Source: Sialis fuliginosa (lineage: Eukaryota > Arthropoda > Insecta > Megaloptera > Sialidae). Taken from it: 64,000 nucleotides of DNA. Each line of letters opens with the position of its first letter. Position 1 is the first letter of the stretch. Positions 23,187 to 36,267 of the stretch are shown here, in pieces. The notes beneath the pieces are model-generated. The model ran no database searches, was not told the origin of the DNA, and was given only the letters and a program-made list of their open reading frames with translations. The DNA lies in contig OY540813.1 of assembly GCA_961205875.1 (NCBI GenBank), positions 13,177,001 through 13,241,000 on the forward strand. Reading direction: 5' to 3'. Position numbers and translations under genes: made by a program.

Positions 23187-23266
23187 CACACTCACTTCAT
23201 AATACGAGGAGCTGTCGGAAGAGGTCTAGAACCAATCGACATCAGTGTTGTTTTATAAAAAAAAAG
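23187..23266 (+). mobile_element. Short poly(A)-tailed retroposon, copy 1
   Basis: About 60 bp (CACTCACTTCATAATACGAG, then GAGCTGTCGGAAGAGGT and GACATCAGTG) followed by TTTATAAAAAAAAA recur in the opposite orientation at 31488-31566 with four substitutions in the core, again ending in a poly(A) tract on the same element strand. A shared body plus an A-tail indicates a 5'-truncated retroposon end. The antisense frame in 23192-23476 is a by-product. Confidence 0.65.
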
Positions 23267-23718
23267 TGAATAATGTTTGGTGTAATATAAACCTTTTACA
23301 AAAATAACAGAAAAACAAAATGTACAACTTCGTAATATAATCTTCAATTTACATTTGAAAATTAAAACTTCCCTGTTCACATTTCCACAATACGCGCATT
23401 TGAATACATAAAAATAACTTCTGATTGAATTTAAAAAGCTTTTTCCATTGGAATCAATAAAGAAAGAAAAACGCAAAATGGAACAGGAAGATCAAGTTTT
23501 ATACAAAAATATGTCGCAAGTTCTCGCGTATGCCGCAATGAAAAACTTGTGAATTTTCATTCTTTCTCCAAACAAATGCATTAGCGGCTAAAGTTTGCGT
23601 CGTCGTGTAGAATCTCGATTCACTTCACCAGACTCTATTGCGGTTTGCATTTATTGCATTTGAAACCGTTGCTTCTCTTTATTTTCATACAGCAAAGTTC
23701 TGCCATGTTTGCATACAA

Positions 23719-23850
23719 ATAAATTGTGATACAATTATTGTTTGGTGAACAAAATTATTGTATATTATCATAAAACCATTGGTTAAAATTAATTAATAAA
23801 ATAAATTGCGATACAATTCTTGTTTGGTGAACGAAATTATTGTATATTAT
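23719..23850. repeat. Direct duplication, 82-bp period
   Basis: ATAAATTGTGATACAATTAT (23719 onward) with TTGTTTGGTGAACAAAATTA and TTGTATATTAT recurs from 23801 with three substitutions. The copies are separated by AAACCATTGGTTAAAATTAA, suggesting a local tandem duplication that has since diverged. Confidence 0.7.
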
Positions 23851-25226
23851 ATTATTATAAAAATGTATTAACAAAATATTTAATTGATTATTTCATATTT
23901 ACTATAAACTGAATTAATAAAATAAGCTTTACCACAAATGTTTTGAAATTTATATAAATCAAATTGTTATTATTAACGTACAACATGCCTGGAACTTTTA
24001 AATTCGATTACGAAATATCTACATATTTCATTTAGAAGGAGTACAATACTAAAGACAGCTCAATAATACTATTATTATACTTTAAAGTCGGTTGTAAATG
24101 TAGATTTAAAAATATAATAAAATTTTTATTCATACGTTACAATTCTCTTAATTATTAAATAATTATTTTGCAATACAAAATTTTCTTTATACAAAAATAT
24201 TATATTTTTTAATTGATTGAAAAATATTTTTTTTGTACATTAATATACACTAGGTTGTACCTATGTATAAAATATTTATTCAACGATGTTAACTTGTATT
24301 ATTATTATAATTATTCATTTTGATTAATATTTTATTGTAGATCCTTTAGGTATAATTTAAATGTTCAGTTATTGACTCAAGTATAAATAGCTGCTTTAAC
24401 TGATTAATCAGTGAGAAAACCTAAAATCACTGACTCCTCAATGATTGAACTGTTTATTGATAAATCAGTGATTTTTTCACTGAATCAGAAAAAAGAGTAA
24501 ATATATTTTTAAAAATGACAAAAATGAATTCAGTCGTCTAAATAAATTATCTTAAATTAGGGTTTAGAACTCTGAAGGAACCGATTCAATTAACATGAAC
24601 TGAACAACAGTAAAATGTTTCGATTCGATTTTCCTGTTCAAAATATAACTATACACAAACATATTGCTACAAAACAGTCAACAGCATTAACATATTAGAT
24701 TTAAATCAATTATTACAGGAGTTAAGACACGTAGTGGTTGATTTGTTCGTCGTCATGAGGCGTTGTAGCCAACAATAGCGGACGGTTGAGTAGAGCCGGT
24801 CTCCGAGGCGTCCATTGTTGCTGTGATTGGCACAACTTGTGTTATTGTTGTCGACTACATTGTTGTGTGTTGTGGATGTTCGTACATTTAGCGTCACTTG
24901 GAGTGATGTAATCAAACTACTCTTTGCATGCGACAACAAAGAATATTGATTTTCAAGTAGATCTTATCGAAAATTCTATTCTATATATGTATGAATTTTT
25001 TATGTTGGTACCTATTGGAGAATATATGTATTTTGTAAATTTTCTTCCCAATTTTCGTTCTATACAAAATGGCTGAGTTTTTATCAAGGATATTGGATTG
25101 TCATCAATTATTATTTAAGATATGAAAAAATGTATATTGTACTTAATTCGTTCTAATCCCAGAAAATTATTTACATATATTTTTCTTTCGTTTTTGCTAT
25201 GACTTCAGATAACTATAAATTAAAAA
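23851..25226. other. No gene; TCAGTGA-rich patch at 24395-24500
   Basis: At 24395-24500 the words ATCAGTGA / TCACTGAT and close variants occur at least six times on both strands, perhaps the remnant of an element like 12240-12970. 24720-24930 is G+C-richer with TTGTTGT runs; its 77-codon minus-strand frame is N/S/T-rich and unconvincing. Confidence 0.35.
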
Positions 25227-25794
25227 GAAGGGACTTGAACCTGAATCTGACTCCGAAACCCAAAAAACCCCGTATTTTTCATTAACCTGAACCTGAACCG
25301 AACCGTTATATTTCAAAGTCCTGAATCTGAAAACGAACCTATTCATGGATAACCGGTAACCGTATATTTTTAAAAGGTTCAATAAATTATTTTTAATATT
25401 TTTCTCCAATGATTTTTAAAGGAGATTTGAAAATACATACATTTTAATTACCTTTTTAATTCTATAATTGAATTATTTCATTTCAATTTGTAAAAAAATC
25501 TGAAAAGTAGATATTTCAAAATTTCAATCTTTAAAATGTAATTTTATTTTTTGTCTTTTTTCTAGCCATATTTTAAAGGTTATAAATGTTTTTCTTCTTC
25601 AGAAAATGTTTTATTGGTTAATTATAGTTTTTTTTTTTCGAACAAAATAATTTTCTTTCAATTATAAACTTGAACTCGAAGCCGAACCTGAACTCTAAAA
25701 TAATAACGGTTTTTGAACCCAAATAGTTTGTACTATACTGAACCCGAACTCGAACCAAAGCCGAACCATAAATAAATGTCGGTTCAAGTCCCTG
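25227..25794. mobile_element. hAT-like element rich in GAACCTGAACC words
   Basis: The left end AAGGGACTTGAACC and the right end read inward, CAGGGACTTGAACC, are inverted repeats. The flanks are ATTAAAAA (25219-25226) and ATTAAAAC (25795-25802), a 7-of-8 match as expected for an old hAT target duplication. Both ends are packed with GAACC/GAACCTGAACC words (roughly ten on the plus strand), which look like subterminal transposase-binding repeats. The interior is AT-rich and non-coding; the frame at 25197-25409 (minus) is a shadow. Confidence 0.65.
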
Positions 25795-26482
25795 ATTAAA
25801 ACTGAAATTTTTGTTTAGATTTTGAGTATCAAATGACAGAGTAGTTTCAAATATGACAATTAAGCGTAATAAACATTGATAATTCTAAATGATTATTATC
25901 AATTAGTGCTTCAAAATGTATGTATATCAAATAGATATTAAGTTTTATAAGTAATTAATAATTTAGAAAAGGAAAGTAAACATTTACTCTAATCCTTATT
26001 AAAACTAAAGCACACATATTTTATATTGCTTAAAACTTAACTTAAATATTAAATACATATTTAAAATTAAACATAAGGTTCAATATACAAGCACATGTAC
26101 GTTCAAAGCATCCGAAAGTACATGGAGCACTTGTAATATTTTCGCTTGATATAACACTACACGTTAAGAGTTAAACTCAAAAAATAAAACAAGATTGTTA
26201 ACTACAGCTTCATATAGTTCTTCTGGAAAGATTTTAATTATTCTGTATCATAACTAAACTAAACAAAAAACACGGGTATATTAATTCACTCAACAAATTA
26301 TACACCGTATACTTTCAGCAACAGACGTGAAAACTTTTCCTAAGAAAAACTCTACGTTTTCTTCTTATTTAAACAGGGCCACTACTTGAATATGAAATTT
26401 AAATCGCATAAATATGTCTTGTTCTATTTAAAATGTCAAGTATACTTTTACTTTAATGATAAAACTCAAATTACTATGTACT
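25795..26482. other. AT-rich stretch, nothing seen
   Basis: No coding frame, repeat partner or RNA gene is visible. Confidence 0.4.
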
Positions 26483-26675
26483 GTATGTAGTAGTGGTGTA
26501 GTAACGGGAGGAGGGGGGTTGGCGACGAAACACCCCCTCCCCCCCGAAATACTCAATGTTCTAAAAAACGTATGTTTTGAAATAATATCAATTCAAAAAA
26601 CCTTCAAAAAATTTAACTCATATTTATTTACCCCCAATCCCCGAAAAATTTTCTTACTACGCCACTGGTATGTAG
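26483..26675. mobile_element. 177-bp hAT-type miniature element with exact 8-bp duplication
   Basis: A perfect 8-bp direct repeat, GTATGTAG, flanks the element at 26483-26490 and 26668-26675. The ends are inverted: TAGTGGTGTAGTAA on the left and, read inward, CAGTGGCGTAGTAA on the right. This is the CAGTGGCGTAG-type terminus common in insect genomes. The inside contains G-rich and C-rich tracts (GGAGGAGGGGGGTT; CCCCCTCCCCCCC) and no coding potential. The frame at 26456-26683 is the translation of the element. Confidence 0.85.
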
Positions 26676-29076
26676 TTCGTTGATATGTAAATGTACGAGT
26701 ATGTGTGTTAACTTTAGAATCATTACGCTAGTTTGATTTAATAAGTACTGTCACTGGTGAAAAGATTAGACCCTCGGGAGTAGCAAATGTTATGTATCAT
26801 ATTAAACATCGGAGAGCCGAGAAATGAGGAAGAAAAAACATTAACAAGTTGACATTTTTGATGCACAAGTTGTGTTTAAACCGTCATAACTTTGTAACGG
26901 TTTGGATTATATCGATCTTATTTAATTATTATAAAAACTACCAACATTGGACATACAGTTTTTTATAGGATTTGTGTATCGTTTAGATCAGCCAACTTTA
27001 GTATTTTACGATTTTTACAAAAAAGTACACTTTGCATATTTAACCACATTTTTTAATACAAGCGCAATTATGCAACAGTTTTTTCTTTACATATGTTGTA
27101 GTTGTAGAAGACATCAATAGAACGTTGTAACATTTACATACGTATAAAATAAAATAAATGTATGCTAACGCATCAGTCTATGTATTTCTAAATATCACAT
27201 TTGGCACCATTTGAAAACTTTCAAATAAAAGATTTTGAACTAATTTTATTTTTTTTCCTATGTATAATGATTTTACCTTACATGTAAATAATTAAGAACA
27301 TATAGCGCCTTAGGGCCAAAAATCCGCTTAATGGACCCTCATCCTTTACTTTATCATATCGACTCTAGGATAAACTAACTTTCGAATACGTTTATACAAC
27401 AAGTTATGGCATTTTTGAAAAAAATAATAAGTGTACAATTAACCACTCCCTACTCTTTTTATCATTTTTAAACAAAAATATGTGGTGATAATAATGAGCA
27501 GTTGTACTATTTTATAACTGTAATCATTTCCTGTATAACTTCGTAGAACAGAATTGCTTCATGATCTTATCATTCCTCTAGTGTTAGAAGTTCCACCTCC
27601 TTATGTAAATATATTTGCGTTTACGGTAGAAACCCTCTAGATAGTTGTCAGTAGCTAAACACAGTTAGTAAAAAGTTGGTGACGTGAGCGAGTGTGGTAA
27701 GTCAAGTTACTCTTTGAACTCCTTTGTAACTCTCATTACAACTACGGAGGGTATCGTAACCAGTTATCTAACTTTGTAACACAACTCTGGAAAGAAATTA
27801 CTTGCACTTAAACTAAATCAAAGCAGATTCATGTTAATTTGATACAATTTTTATTTCTATGAAGTGTCTTTATATGTACATACATATATAGTACAGTAAA
27901 AATAACCCAAGAAACGAACATTTGATTTTAACGGAAGTTAATATATATATTTTATTACGTTACGATAATAGTAAATCAAAACGAAAAAAAGTTTGCCGCC
28001 GGCGCGCTCTTTTGCAGTACGCTGCTTAAACCGTTCAATATTGAACAAAATAATGTAGTAAAGAATTGTGTAGAATCAAAAGATCTAAAATAAAGTCTAA
28101 CTTTTATATTTAAAAAAGTAATTTAGGTTTGATAAGTTATTATTACAATAATAACTAATCGTGTTTGTACTTAATTCAACTATATTTTTCAAAAACTCTA
28201 AATAATAATTCCATATTCCATGCGAGCGAAGCCACGTGGGCACTGCTAGTGTATTATATAGGGCGAATTTTAAACCCATCAAATGTTCTTTACAGCACGA
28301 ATTTCACTTTATATTTAATTTATATTATAACCTAAAAGTTAAGTAAATGCGATGGTAGCTAGAAAAAGATGAACGCAAACAAATTAAAAAACTAAACAAT
28401 TTGATATAGGTACATTTCTGATTCATCTCATTTGTTTAATTATAAAACAAACGTAAACAGATTTTACAATGTAAAAAAACTAGCGTTGATCAATCGCAAA
28501 CAAATAGTTCATTAACCACTACTACCAACAACATAATAAAGAATTTTAAATTACTATCGGTTTCAAAGTTTGCTATACCTTCACATAAACTGAATTTTAA
28601 ATTCCGCGCTTCGTTTCGGTCGGTATTGTTATGCAGATTAGGTCGATTGAAATTCAGAGTACGGATAGAGCAACTGAATGCACCCCTGCAATGCATCGAG
28701 CCCTCTTTTAATTGCTAGATTTAATTAGGGGTTCGTACAAATTATTGTTTGTGTATAATTGGTGTATAGTCATGTTTATTATAATCGTAATATCACGTAT
28801 GCTTCAAATTCACGTTTGTCCCAAACACATGCGAGTGTGCTATATATACAGTGGTGTAGCAATTAATATTAAGAGGGATTAATGCGCTAGAGTTATGGGT
28901 TTAGATATATCAACAAAATTATGTGGGTTACATTGTTGAATGCTGTTTACACTATGTTTTCATATCTTGTTAACCTAAGGGTTTATTGCAAATTGCATAA
29001 AATAATTTAAAAAGAAAGTTAATATATGTATATTATTATGTTAAGTATTTTTATTATATACCTACAAAATATAACA
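26676..29076. other. No gene; scattered repeat fragments
   Basis: 28221-28250 is a reversed copy of the CGGCTTCGCTCGC-type insect motif (GCGAGCGAAGCCACGTGGGC). 27590-27790 contains reiterated GTAACT/AACTCC words, a possible decayed element. 28600-28740 is G+C-richer with TTAATTGCTAGATTTAATTA. At about 28849, CAGTGGTGTAGCAATTAA is a lone terminus like 26491. 26860-27060 has texture of a decayed repeat. None of the open frames is credible. Confidence 0.35.
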
Positions 29077-29891
29077 TACACCGTGACAATTATATTCTGA
29101 TACAATTCTTTATCGACGACGTACCGTTATTGGCGTTATTTTAGCAACCCATTCTTTACCAAAAAACAATTAAAAGTACCGTTATGTTATCTAGTATATC
29201 ATGTAAAACAATTATGCAATTTAAATTAGTCTTAATAAAAATTTCGAGCATGTATATCGAGAAATAATATTTAAAAAATGGCTTGGCACGCTGGTGATGA
29301 ATTGATATTTTCTGATGAGAAGTTATTTGTTCTGGAGCAATCCTACAACTCCCAGTATGACAGAGTTTGATCTGCTAGAATTGAGGATATTCTGGAAAAC
29401 AAAAGACACGTTCCAAGATTGTAGAATGTTGCGTCGGTCATGATTTTTAAAAAGGCGTACAAATCAATTCAAAATACTATTAAGTATTGATAAAAAAAAT
29501 GTCATGCAAAATGCAAAAAAATGATTTGAAGATGATTATTATTAATTTTAACAAGATGGAGCCCCCTCCCACACAGCAAACATTATTCAAGCACGGTGTA
29601 AGGATAATATGGTTGATTTTTTGTTGAAAAATGAATGGCCACCAAGCTCTCCATATATGTATATATCATATACATATGTTGTCTAAGCTCCCAGATTACA
29701 AATTCTCAAAGCAGCAATTTAATAATGTTATTATCAAATTTTGGGACAAAATGCCAATGGAAACAGTGCGTGCCGCTTGTAATGAATTTGAAAGAAGATT
29801 GAAGAAGTTATTATAAATTTTCAATACATATATGTCTACTTTAATAATTGAATAAAAATTTAACTGAACAGAATATAATTGTCACGGTGTA
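29077..29891 (+). mobile_element. Tc1/mariner transposon, internally deleted, with perfect 21-bp ends
   Basis: The element runs 29079-29889 (811 bp), flanked by TA at 29077-29078 and 29890-29891. Its terminal inverted repeats are perfect over 21 bp, beginning CACCGTGACAATTATATT. Autonomous relatives are usually about 1.3 kb; here the 5' part of the transposase gene is missing. The intact ends suggest it could once be moved by a transposase supplied elsewhere. Confidence 0.92.
29298..29816 (+). pseudogene. Broken Tc1/mariner transposase (DDE catalytic half)
   Basis: Three blocks match the DDE transposase of Tc1-like elements. Block 1 (29298-29369) has IFSDEKLFVLEQSYNSQYDR, with the first catalytic Asp at 29314-29316; stops follow. 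Block 2 (29552-29653) has QDGAPSHTAN, with the second Asp at 29555-29557, through KDNMVDFLLKNEWPPSSP; the SPDLNP-type motif that usually follows is lost after SSP. Block 3 (about 29685-29816), in another frame, has the C-terminal FWDKMPMETVRAACNEFERR and ends at TAA. The N-terminal helix-turn-helix region is absent. At least two stops and two frame changes make it non-functional. Confidence 0.9.
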
Positions 29892-30500
29892 TAATACGTA
29901 TGACTATTTCAGTGAAGAGTAAATAAATTAATCTTTTTTTATTGGTTGGAAACTCTAACCTTTTCATAGAAATATATTATATATGTTATATAAAAAACAG
30001 GATTATCGAAATTGAGGAATATTTTAACATACAGATTTATCATCACTGAACATAAAAACATAATAATATAGAATTTTAGTTTACATTTCAGAGAACAAGA
30101 CAAACATGGCAATATTAATCTTTGTTGGACTACTTGCATATTTTTGTAACACAGTTACTGATACGTCATTCTATGGATGTTTACAAGTTCCGATATTTAT
30201 TGTGTACCTACAATATCTGTTTTGTTGGATAAATGTACACAATTATGTTGTTTAAATGTGTATTGTAATGTTTGATTTACTTTAGCATACAGGTAATATG
30301 TACAGTGTAAGTAGTATAATAATTATAAAAAATCGAATCCAAGATTTCAACGGAATTACAAGTTTTGGACGATCCTCGAATCGAAAACAACCATTATCTC
30401 AAAGATGTCTGTTTGCTTGTCCATTTGTGAAACTTACAAAACAGAAGCTTCCTTTTATTTGGTCTCAATTAGAAGTAAATATTAAAATACATAATTTTAA
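29892..30500. other. No gene seen
   Basis: AT-rich. The 81-codon frame at 30298-30543 runs into the following repeat and has no recognisable domain. Confidence 0.35.
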
Positions 30501-30630
30501 GGTCGAGCCGGTCTTGAGCCGGTATCGCTCTAATCAAATATAAATAAACAATAAACAATGAAATCATTCACACTATAGGTATCGCTCAGGTCTCGGTCCA
30601 ATCACGCTTCGATACAGTTTTCCATTCTAG
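30501..30630 (+). repeat. Dispersed repeat, partial copy of 42575-42755
   Basis: AATCAAATATAAAT, CAATGAAATCATTCACACTA, GGTATCGCTC, GGTCTCGGTCCAATCACGCT and CGATACAG match 42597-42682 in the same orientation. The inverted right half present in the second copy is missing here. Confidence 0.65.
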
Positions 30631-31485
30631 CTTTTGAATTTGAATTATAATAATTTATATTATATATAAATAATATTATTATTTATTTACTCTAATACTG
30701 CTGAATTTAATAATCTTTTGTTTTATTACAAAACCGTACACATGTAGTAACTTTCTATCTATAATTATTAATTCATAACAAACAATATTTGGTAGTCATC
30801 TATAGTATTTTAATATAATTGTATTCTATTAATAACATCAACAATATGTATACCGTGCTGTTATTTAAATAGTAAAATGTATTGTTATTGTAACATTTTA
30901 ATGTAATATAAATATTGCTTCAGGAGATTTTAAATGCTTGATAATGTTTGGATATATGCAAATAATACATACCTATTGTAATAAGTACATAATTCCACCC
31001 TTTTTATACACATCCTGGATTTCGCTAATATATATTTCTATATTTTGGATGCTAAATTGAAATAACCGAATAAAAAAAAAGCTAATCGACATTTAGGTAA
31101 TAATATATTAATTTAAAATTATTTAAAATCCCCTTTTTCAATACAACAAAAATGATAACTTTTATATTGTTAAAGTGGCAAATCATTGAAGAAAGCTCTC
31201 CTAGTGGAGAGATTACCTACATCCTTTAGAAAAATGCAAAAATGATTACTTTTGATTTCCTAGCTAGAGCAACCTTACATTTAGTGTTACTTTTTGTCGT
31301 CACTCTTGTCGCTCAAATATTCAAAAATTTTGATTTGCAACATTTTAATTTTTAGAATTGTCGTTTTTATACTAGACTAACACTGTCCCCTAACCGATTC
31401 GGTTCAAAATTCTTTAATAACAATAAGTACACAACTACTTTCTGACAGCGGGTTTTGAACTACGGAAATGAGACCTCGCAATTTT
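30631..31485. other. AT-rich stretch, small hairpin only
   Basis: CTCTCCTAGTGGAGAG at about 31196-31211 is a short perfect hairpin of no clear role. Nothing else is seen. Confidence 0.35.
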
Positions 31486-31566
31486 TTTTTTATAAATCCG
31501 CACTGATGTCGACTGGTTCTAAACCTCTTCCGACAGCTCCTCGTGTTATAAAGTGAGTGTGCGTGA
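31486..31566 (-). mobile_element. Short poly(A)-tailed retroposon, copy 2
   Basis: Reverse-complement counterpart of 23187-23266. On the minus strand it reads CACTCACTTTATAACACGAG, GAGCTGTCGGAAGAGGTTTA, GACATCAGTG, then TTTATAAAAAAAAAA. Similarity ends at the same point on the 5' side in both copies. No protein is encoded. Confidence 0.65.
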
Positions 31567-34500
31567 GAGAGCTTCAATGAGACCCAGGCCAAATAACACT
31601 TCGGGGGGCCCATACTCTTCCATTTTGCGAGCGTAAGGAAATATCTAACAAATTTTGTATTATCCTTAAAATTTTCGGGACCCCTGAAATTCAGGAGCCC
31701 GGGCTATATGGCCCTCCTAGCCCCCCTCTATATGGGCCTGTGTGTGTATACTTAAGGTTAACGGGAGCAAAAGATGGAAGTGGGAATTTGCTAATGGGCC
31801 CATTATAGCAGGATATAACAAACATGATGGTCATGTTCAAAGGAGTTAAGGTTGGCAATTGATAGGTGCTACATATATTAAGGTTATTTTAATTAAACTT
31901 GCATTTTAAGAGAATCCAGTCATGCGAAAGAAGCCGTAGAAAAAATTTTGATTAGTATTTAATTGGTTCATGTTTTCCTTTTATGAATTTTCAGAACGTG
32001 CATTGAAACAAGCTAGAAACTATTTTATTCAATATACATATGTAACACAATATTGTATTGTCATTTCAAAACATCAATAGACCAACGCAATGCTGTAATT
32101 GCAACAGATAGCAACATGTTAACAATATAATTAATATTGACAAAATGACATTGGGAATCGGTTGCATTTCTATGTACTAGCATACATAAATGATATTGTT
32201 GACATATGTACTAATCACGATCAACAGAAGGCTTCATTATCGTTCTGATCTAGAATGCTTTGTACTTTGTATTCGTATTTTACTGTTTCGTATTGGAGTC
32301 GTTATAATGCTAGCCAGGTTCCTGGAGACTACGTGCCGTCAGATATACCGACTTCTTTCGACTTCTGATTTTATTATTTATTTATTTGTTTTTCGAAGTT
32401 AATTGAAAATGTAAGTCTATGCAATGAATTTCAAACAGAAACGATGTACATGTTGGGTTTAAAATAAATTCTAGATGTGTTTTGGTGAATTATGTGTCCG
32501 CATATTGATATAAATAAATATATGAATGATACTTCCGTCTTGAAGACACGCGATAAAAAGTGTGGGAAATCATAATTTATGTGATTGTAAATTTAAATCA
32601 AAACTGTACCTAAATAAAGTTTCTTTCTTTAACTGTTTCAGAATTCAATTTTATTTTACGCTCTTGTTTGTTAGCAAAATTACCACTAGGGTTGTAAACA
32701 ATTCTCTATTTGAGCTTAACCTTCTAAGTATTTTTTTTCTAAGCAATCGTAAGACCAAAGAAGACATTTTTTTCTAAATTGACAAAAGTTTAGTTAAAAG
32801 TAAAAAAAAAAATAACAGAATATTTTTTAGGTATTTTTTTATGAATCGCCGTTAATAGAAGAGTGTTGCAATAAGTAAAACTCAAGACAGTAGAACGAAT
32901 CTGACATAAAAATAAAATCCTATCAGGAGCGAATGCATTTTCATTAAATACACAAATATCTCAGTGCATACAAACTTAATTCCCCCAGTCCATCCGGGAG
33001 CCCCACGGCAGAGCAAACCCCATTACCATAGAGAGTGAGTGTCACCTACCTAGCAGCGGAGTGCGTTAACTTGCGTTGACGTGCCGTCTATCGGGACTGG
33101 AGACGTTAGCTTGACAGTTTCATAAGGGATAGAATGCATTCATATACATCCATCTATACAGGGTATGTTTGCGCATTTTTGACATAGTAATGTCAAAATT
33201 TAATATTTATGTTCTTACGTTATACTGTATACATAAATTATTGCAGCGCCTTCAAGGAATGTTCAATTTATGTCGAGGTATTTACAAATTTTATTGAAAT
33301 ATTTTGTAAAAGAATGTTATATGTTTCTTAAAAACCAATAAAACACTAGTGTTCGTTCATCTTTTTGTCTACGCTTTTACTATTTTATATGTACACTACA
33401 ATTTTCCCGCGGCTTCTCTTACTCCAAACATTTCCACATCCCTTCCGAAGATTATACTGCTCGTGTATTTACATCTTAGCTGTCATTCATTATCCATTTC
33501 ATTTTTAATAGAAAATATCAATTGTATTTTTTCTTAATACGTGTCTCATATAATTATACAATATACATTGTTAGTTTAATTACATTGACATCACTACTAA
33601 TTATATTTTATTTTTAAAAATGGTAAAAATCATTCATCATCACAATATGATGATAAAATTTCACAGAATTAACTAAAAATACCTCTTATAATTGATTTTT
33701 TTAACTCGCCCTTGAATAATTGTATAATTAGATCACGTGGATTTATTTTAAAAATAAAAAACGAATCGAAATCACAAAAAAGTAATATTTTAAAATTAAA
33801 CGAATCTCATTTAATCCATGTTTTTACATGAATTGGATTTTACTTGATCTTTTTTTTAAATATTCACGAGATTGAAACTTTGCAAAAACTTATAACCACC
33901 TGGAAAACTCTGCACACAACCCATCATCTTCGCGAAATCTTATCAAACTTGTCTACGGCAAATGTGGCTAACCTGGCAGTATTGCAATGAATTTTAATGC
34001 GTTCATCAATTTCAAATTTCCATTAATTAATTTAAAAGTTTTGAGAAGAACTTAAAAACTCGAGTTCCGGTTAACATGGATATGAATAATACAAGTGATT
34101 GCTTTATTTATAATTAAACAGAAAATTTTCACAATATTTTACTAAAATAAATTAGTTTTGTGTATTTGAATATAAGATAAAATATTTACAAAATGTGAAA
34201 ATTACGACTTTTCTTATTTCAACAGTTAATTATATAAAATAATTTTCATCAGAAATTTACCTATAATAAAAATATTATTGGTAGCTCATAAACGAATGAA
34301 AAGTATATAAAAACTTGAATCTAATAATTTATCTCGAATCTGACCTAAGCACAAATACAATATAATCAAGGGTAGAGAAGACATTCGGAAAGGACAAGTT
34401 CAAAATCTGACAAATAGCGCGATACCGAAGAGTATATAAATAATTCAACAGAACCAATTTAAAAACATAAACTTTTCTCATTGCTTCTATATCGCGTTTT

Positions 34501-36267
34501 CTTGCCTTTTAGACCTACAGTAAATAATGTTTTCCACGAGTGGTCATAAATAATATGTTATTTATTGGAAATAAATATGTTACTTTAGTTGACATATTTC
34601 TATAAATATACATATTTTTTGTCTTTCTTTCAAAGCTTGTTTTATTATAATTAAAATATTTTTTTTCAATTTGTAGTTTTTTTTAGAAAATGTTTTCTCC
34701 AAAACCACTCGAGATATCGATTCGATTTTTTTTTATATTTAATGGGCTGACAAATTTTTTTTCACCTGTCACATGGGGCGAAATATTGAATTTTTATCTT
34801 TTTCGCTATTTATTCCTTATCATTATACAAAATCTCAAATATCTCGGCTCCTATGCAGGATAGGGTGTAGATTTTCCCCCAAATCAACACCACAGTAGTT
34901 TTTTTGCCGGGTTAAATGAGACTAACAACTACAACCCTTCATCTATGACAGTAAAACAAATTAAAATTGATTGATTCACTTGTTTTTATTTATCATAAAA
35001 AATATCCTATTTTAAAATAATGTTCATATGGATGAGATTTATTTTATACAATATAAACATACGACTTAAATCTAAGAAACCATATTTACATTTCTGTCTT
35101 GTAAATAAAAACAGTTTACGTCTTGTATATGATTTAAATGTATGTAATATTTTCTCAAGCATTTGAAAATTTATGAAAACATTTCCATGGATATTATCCA
35201 CATAAAAGGCAAAAAACCAGCCAATAAGGCAAGCACATGCAAGATTAATGATGACTGAGGAATTTTCTCAGACGATTTTAATGAATAATGGCTTATATTT
35301 CCAATCAATTAATTTCAAAATATCGACGGCTTTAAAATAAATTTCATTATCTGATGTAGTCTATGTTTTATACAACATTTCTATGTACGGTAACTGACAG
35401 TTATTGTGATTTATGGTAATCCGTAATTAATAATGAACATAAAAACAAAATTTAATAATAAAAATATAAGACTACTCTTTTAATCAGAAAACGGAGGAAC
35501 TGTGGTTTTTTAGTCATTAAAAAACATGCTTATATTTAATAGTCCCACTAAAGCCCTGTTACCAATTTTTTTCAGATTTATTAAGCCAGTAGTTACCGAG
35601 TTAGGGGGGGGGAGGGGGCAAAATAAATTACTGCTTGGAGCCCCTTGCAGGCACCATTTTTGAGTTAGAAAACAAATAAAAAATAGGGTCAAATTCTATT
35701 GATTGAGATCTATATTTTGAAGTTTTTTATATTGTTTTTAAAAAATAGCAAGTAGTTCAATAGGACAGTGTATTCCAAGTTGATTAAAGACATAATATAG
35801 AAGCCAGATCAGACAATTAGAAATAAATTTAAAATAGTGTAAATATACTATAGTGACCTCGAAACATACAAATATGTTGAAATTTTTGATTTTGATTTTC
35901 GGACCGATTATAATAACTTCCAGTTGGGAAGTTAATTAAATAAATGAGATACTAAAAGTTTACGTAGGCCAGATCGCATCCTTAAAAGGTTAAAATTTCA
36001 ACAAGAAAATGAATTTCAAATACATCTAACAAACAAAAACAACATCCAATTTAAAGTTTCCATTCAAGAACAACAAAAACAGAAATGTCCGTAAACAAAC
36101 ACGTAAAAAAATTCTCTCCAAATTGGAGCAGTTGTTGTCATCAGGACAGACATATAAACATAACAAATGAATAAATAAGAAAGCTTTTCATATTTTTTCA
36201 CATCTGCTTTTTTAATAATAAACCTCATACAATAAATCATTTGCAAAAATACGGCTAACAAACGCAC
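31567..36267. other. Long gene-free stretch with a few islands
   Basis: 31585-31740 has GC-rich inverted-looking ends (CAGGCCAAATAAC at left; CAGGCCCATATAG read inward from 31740), perhaps a small decayed element; I see no target duplication. 32990-33120 is a G+C-richer island (CCATCCGGGAGCCCCACGGC). A lone TATACAGGGT end is at about 33156. 34690-34960 has repeat texture. 35568-35612 is the second copy of the AAGCCAGTAGTTACCGAGTT repeat. No frame here is credible. Confidence 0.3.

Noticed and set aside
31505..31552. Antisense frame beginning MSTGSKPLPT with GTGAGT donor, also at 23.2 kb
   Set aside because: Both copies carry a poly(A) tail on the other strand and every substitution is amino-acid changing; a retroposon explains them.
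31585..31740. hAT-like element with CAGGCC ends
   Set aside because: Inverted similarity is short and flanking octamers do not match; mentioned only as a weak possibility.
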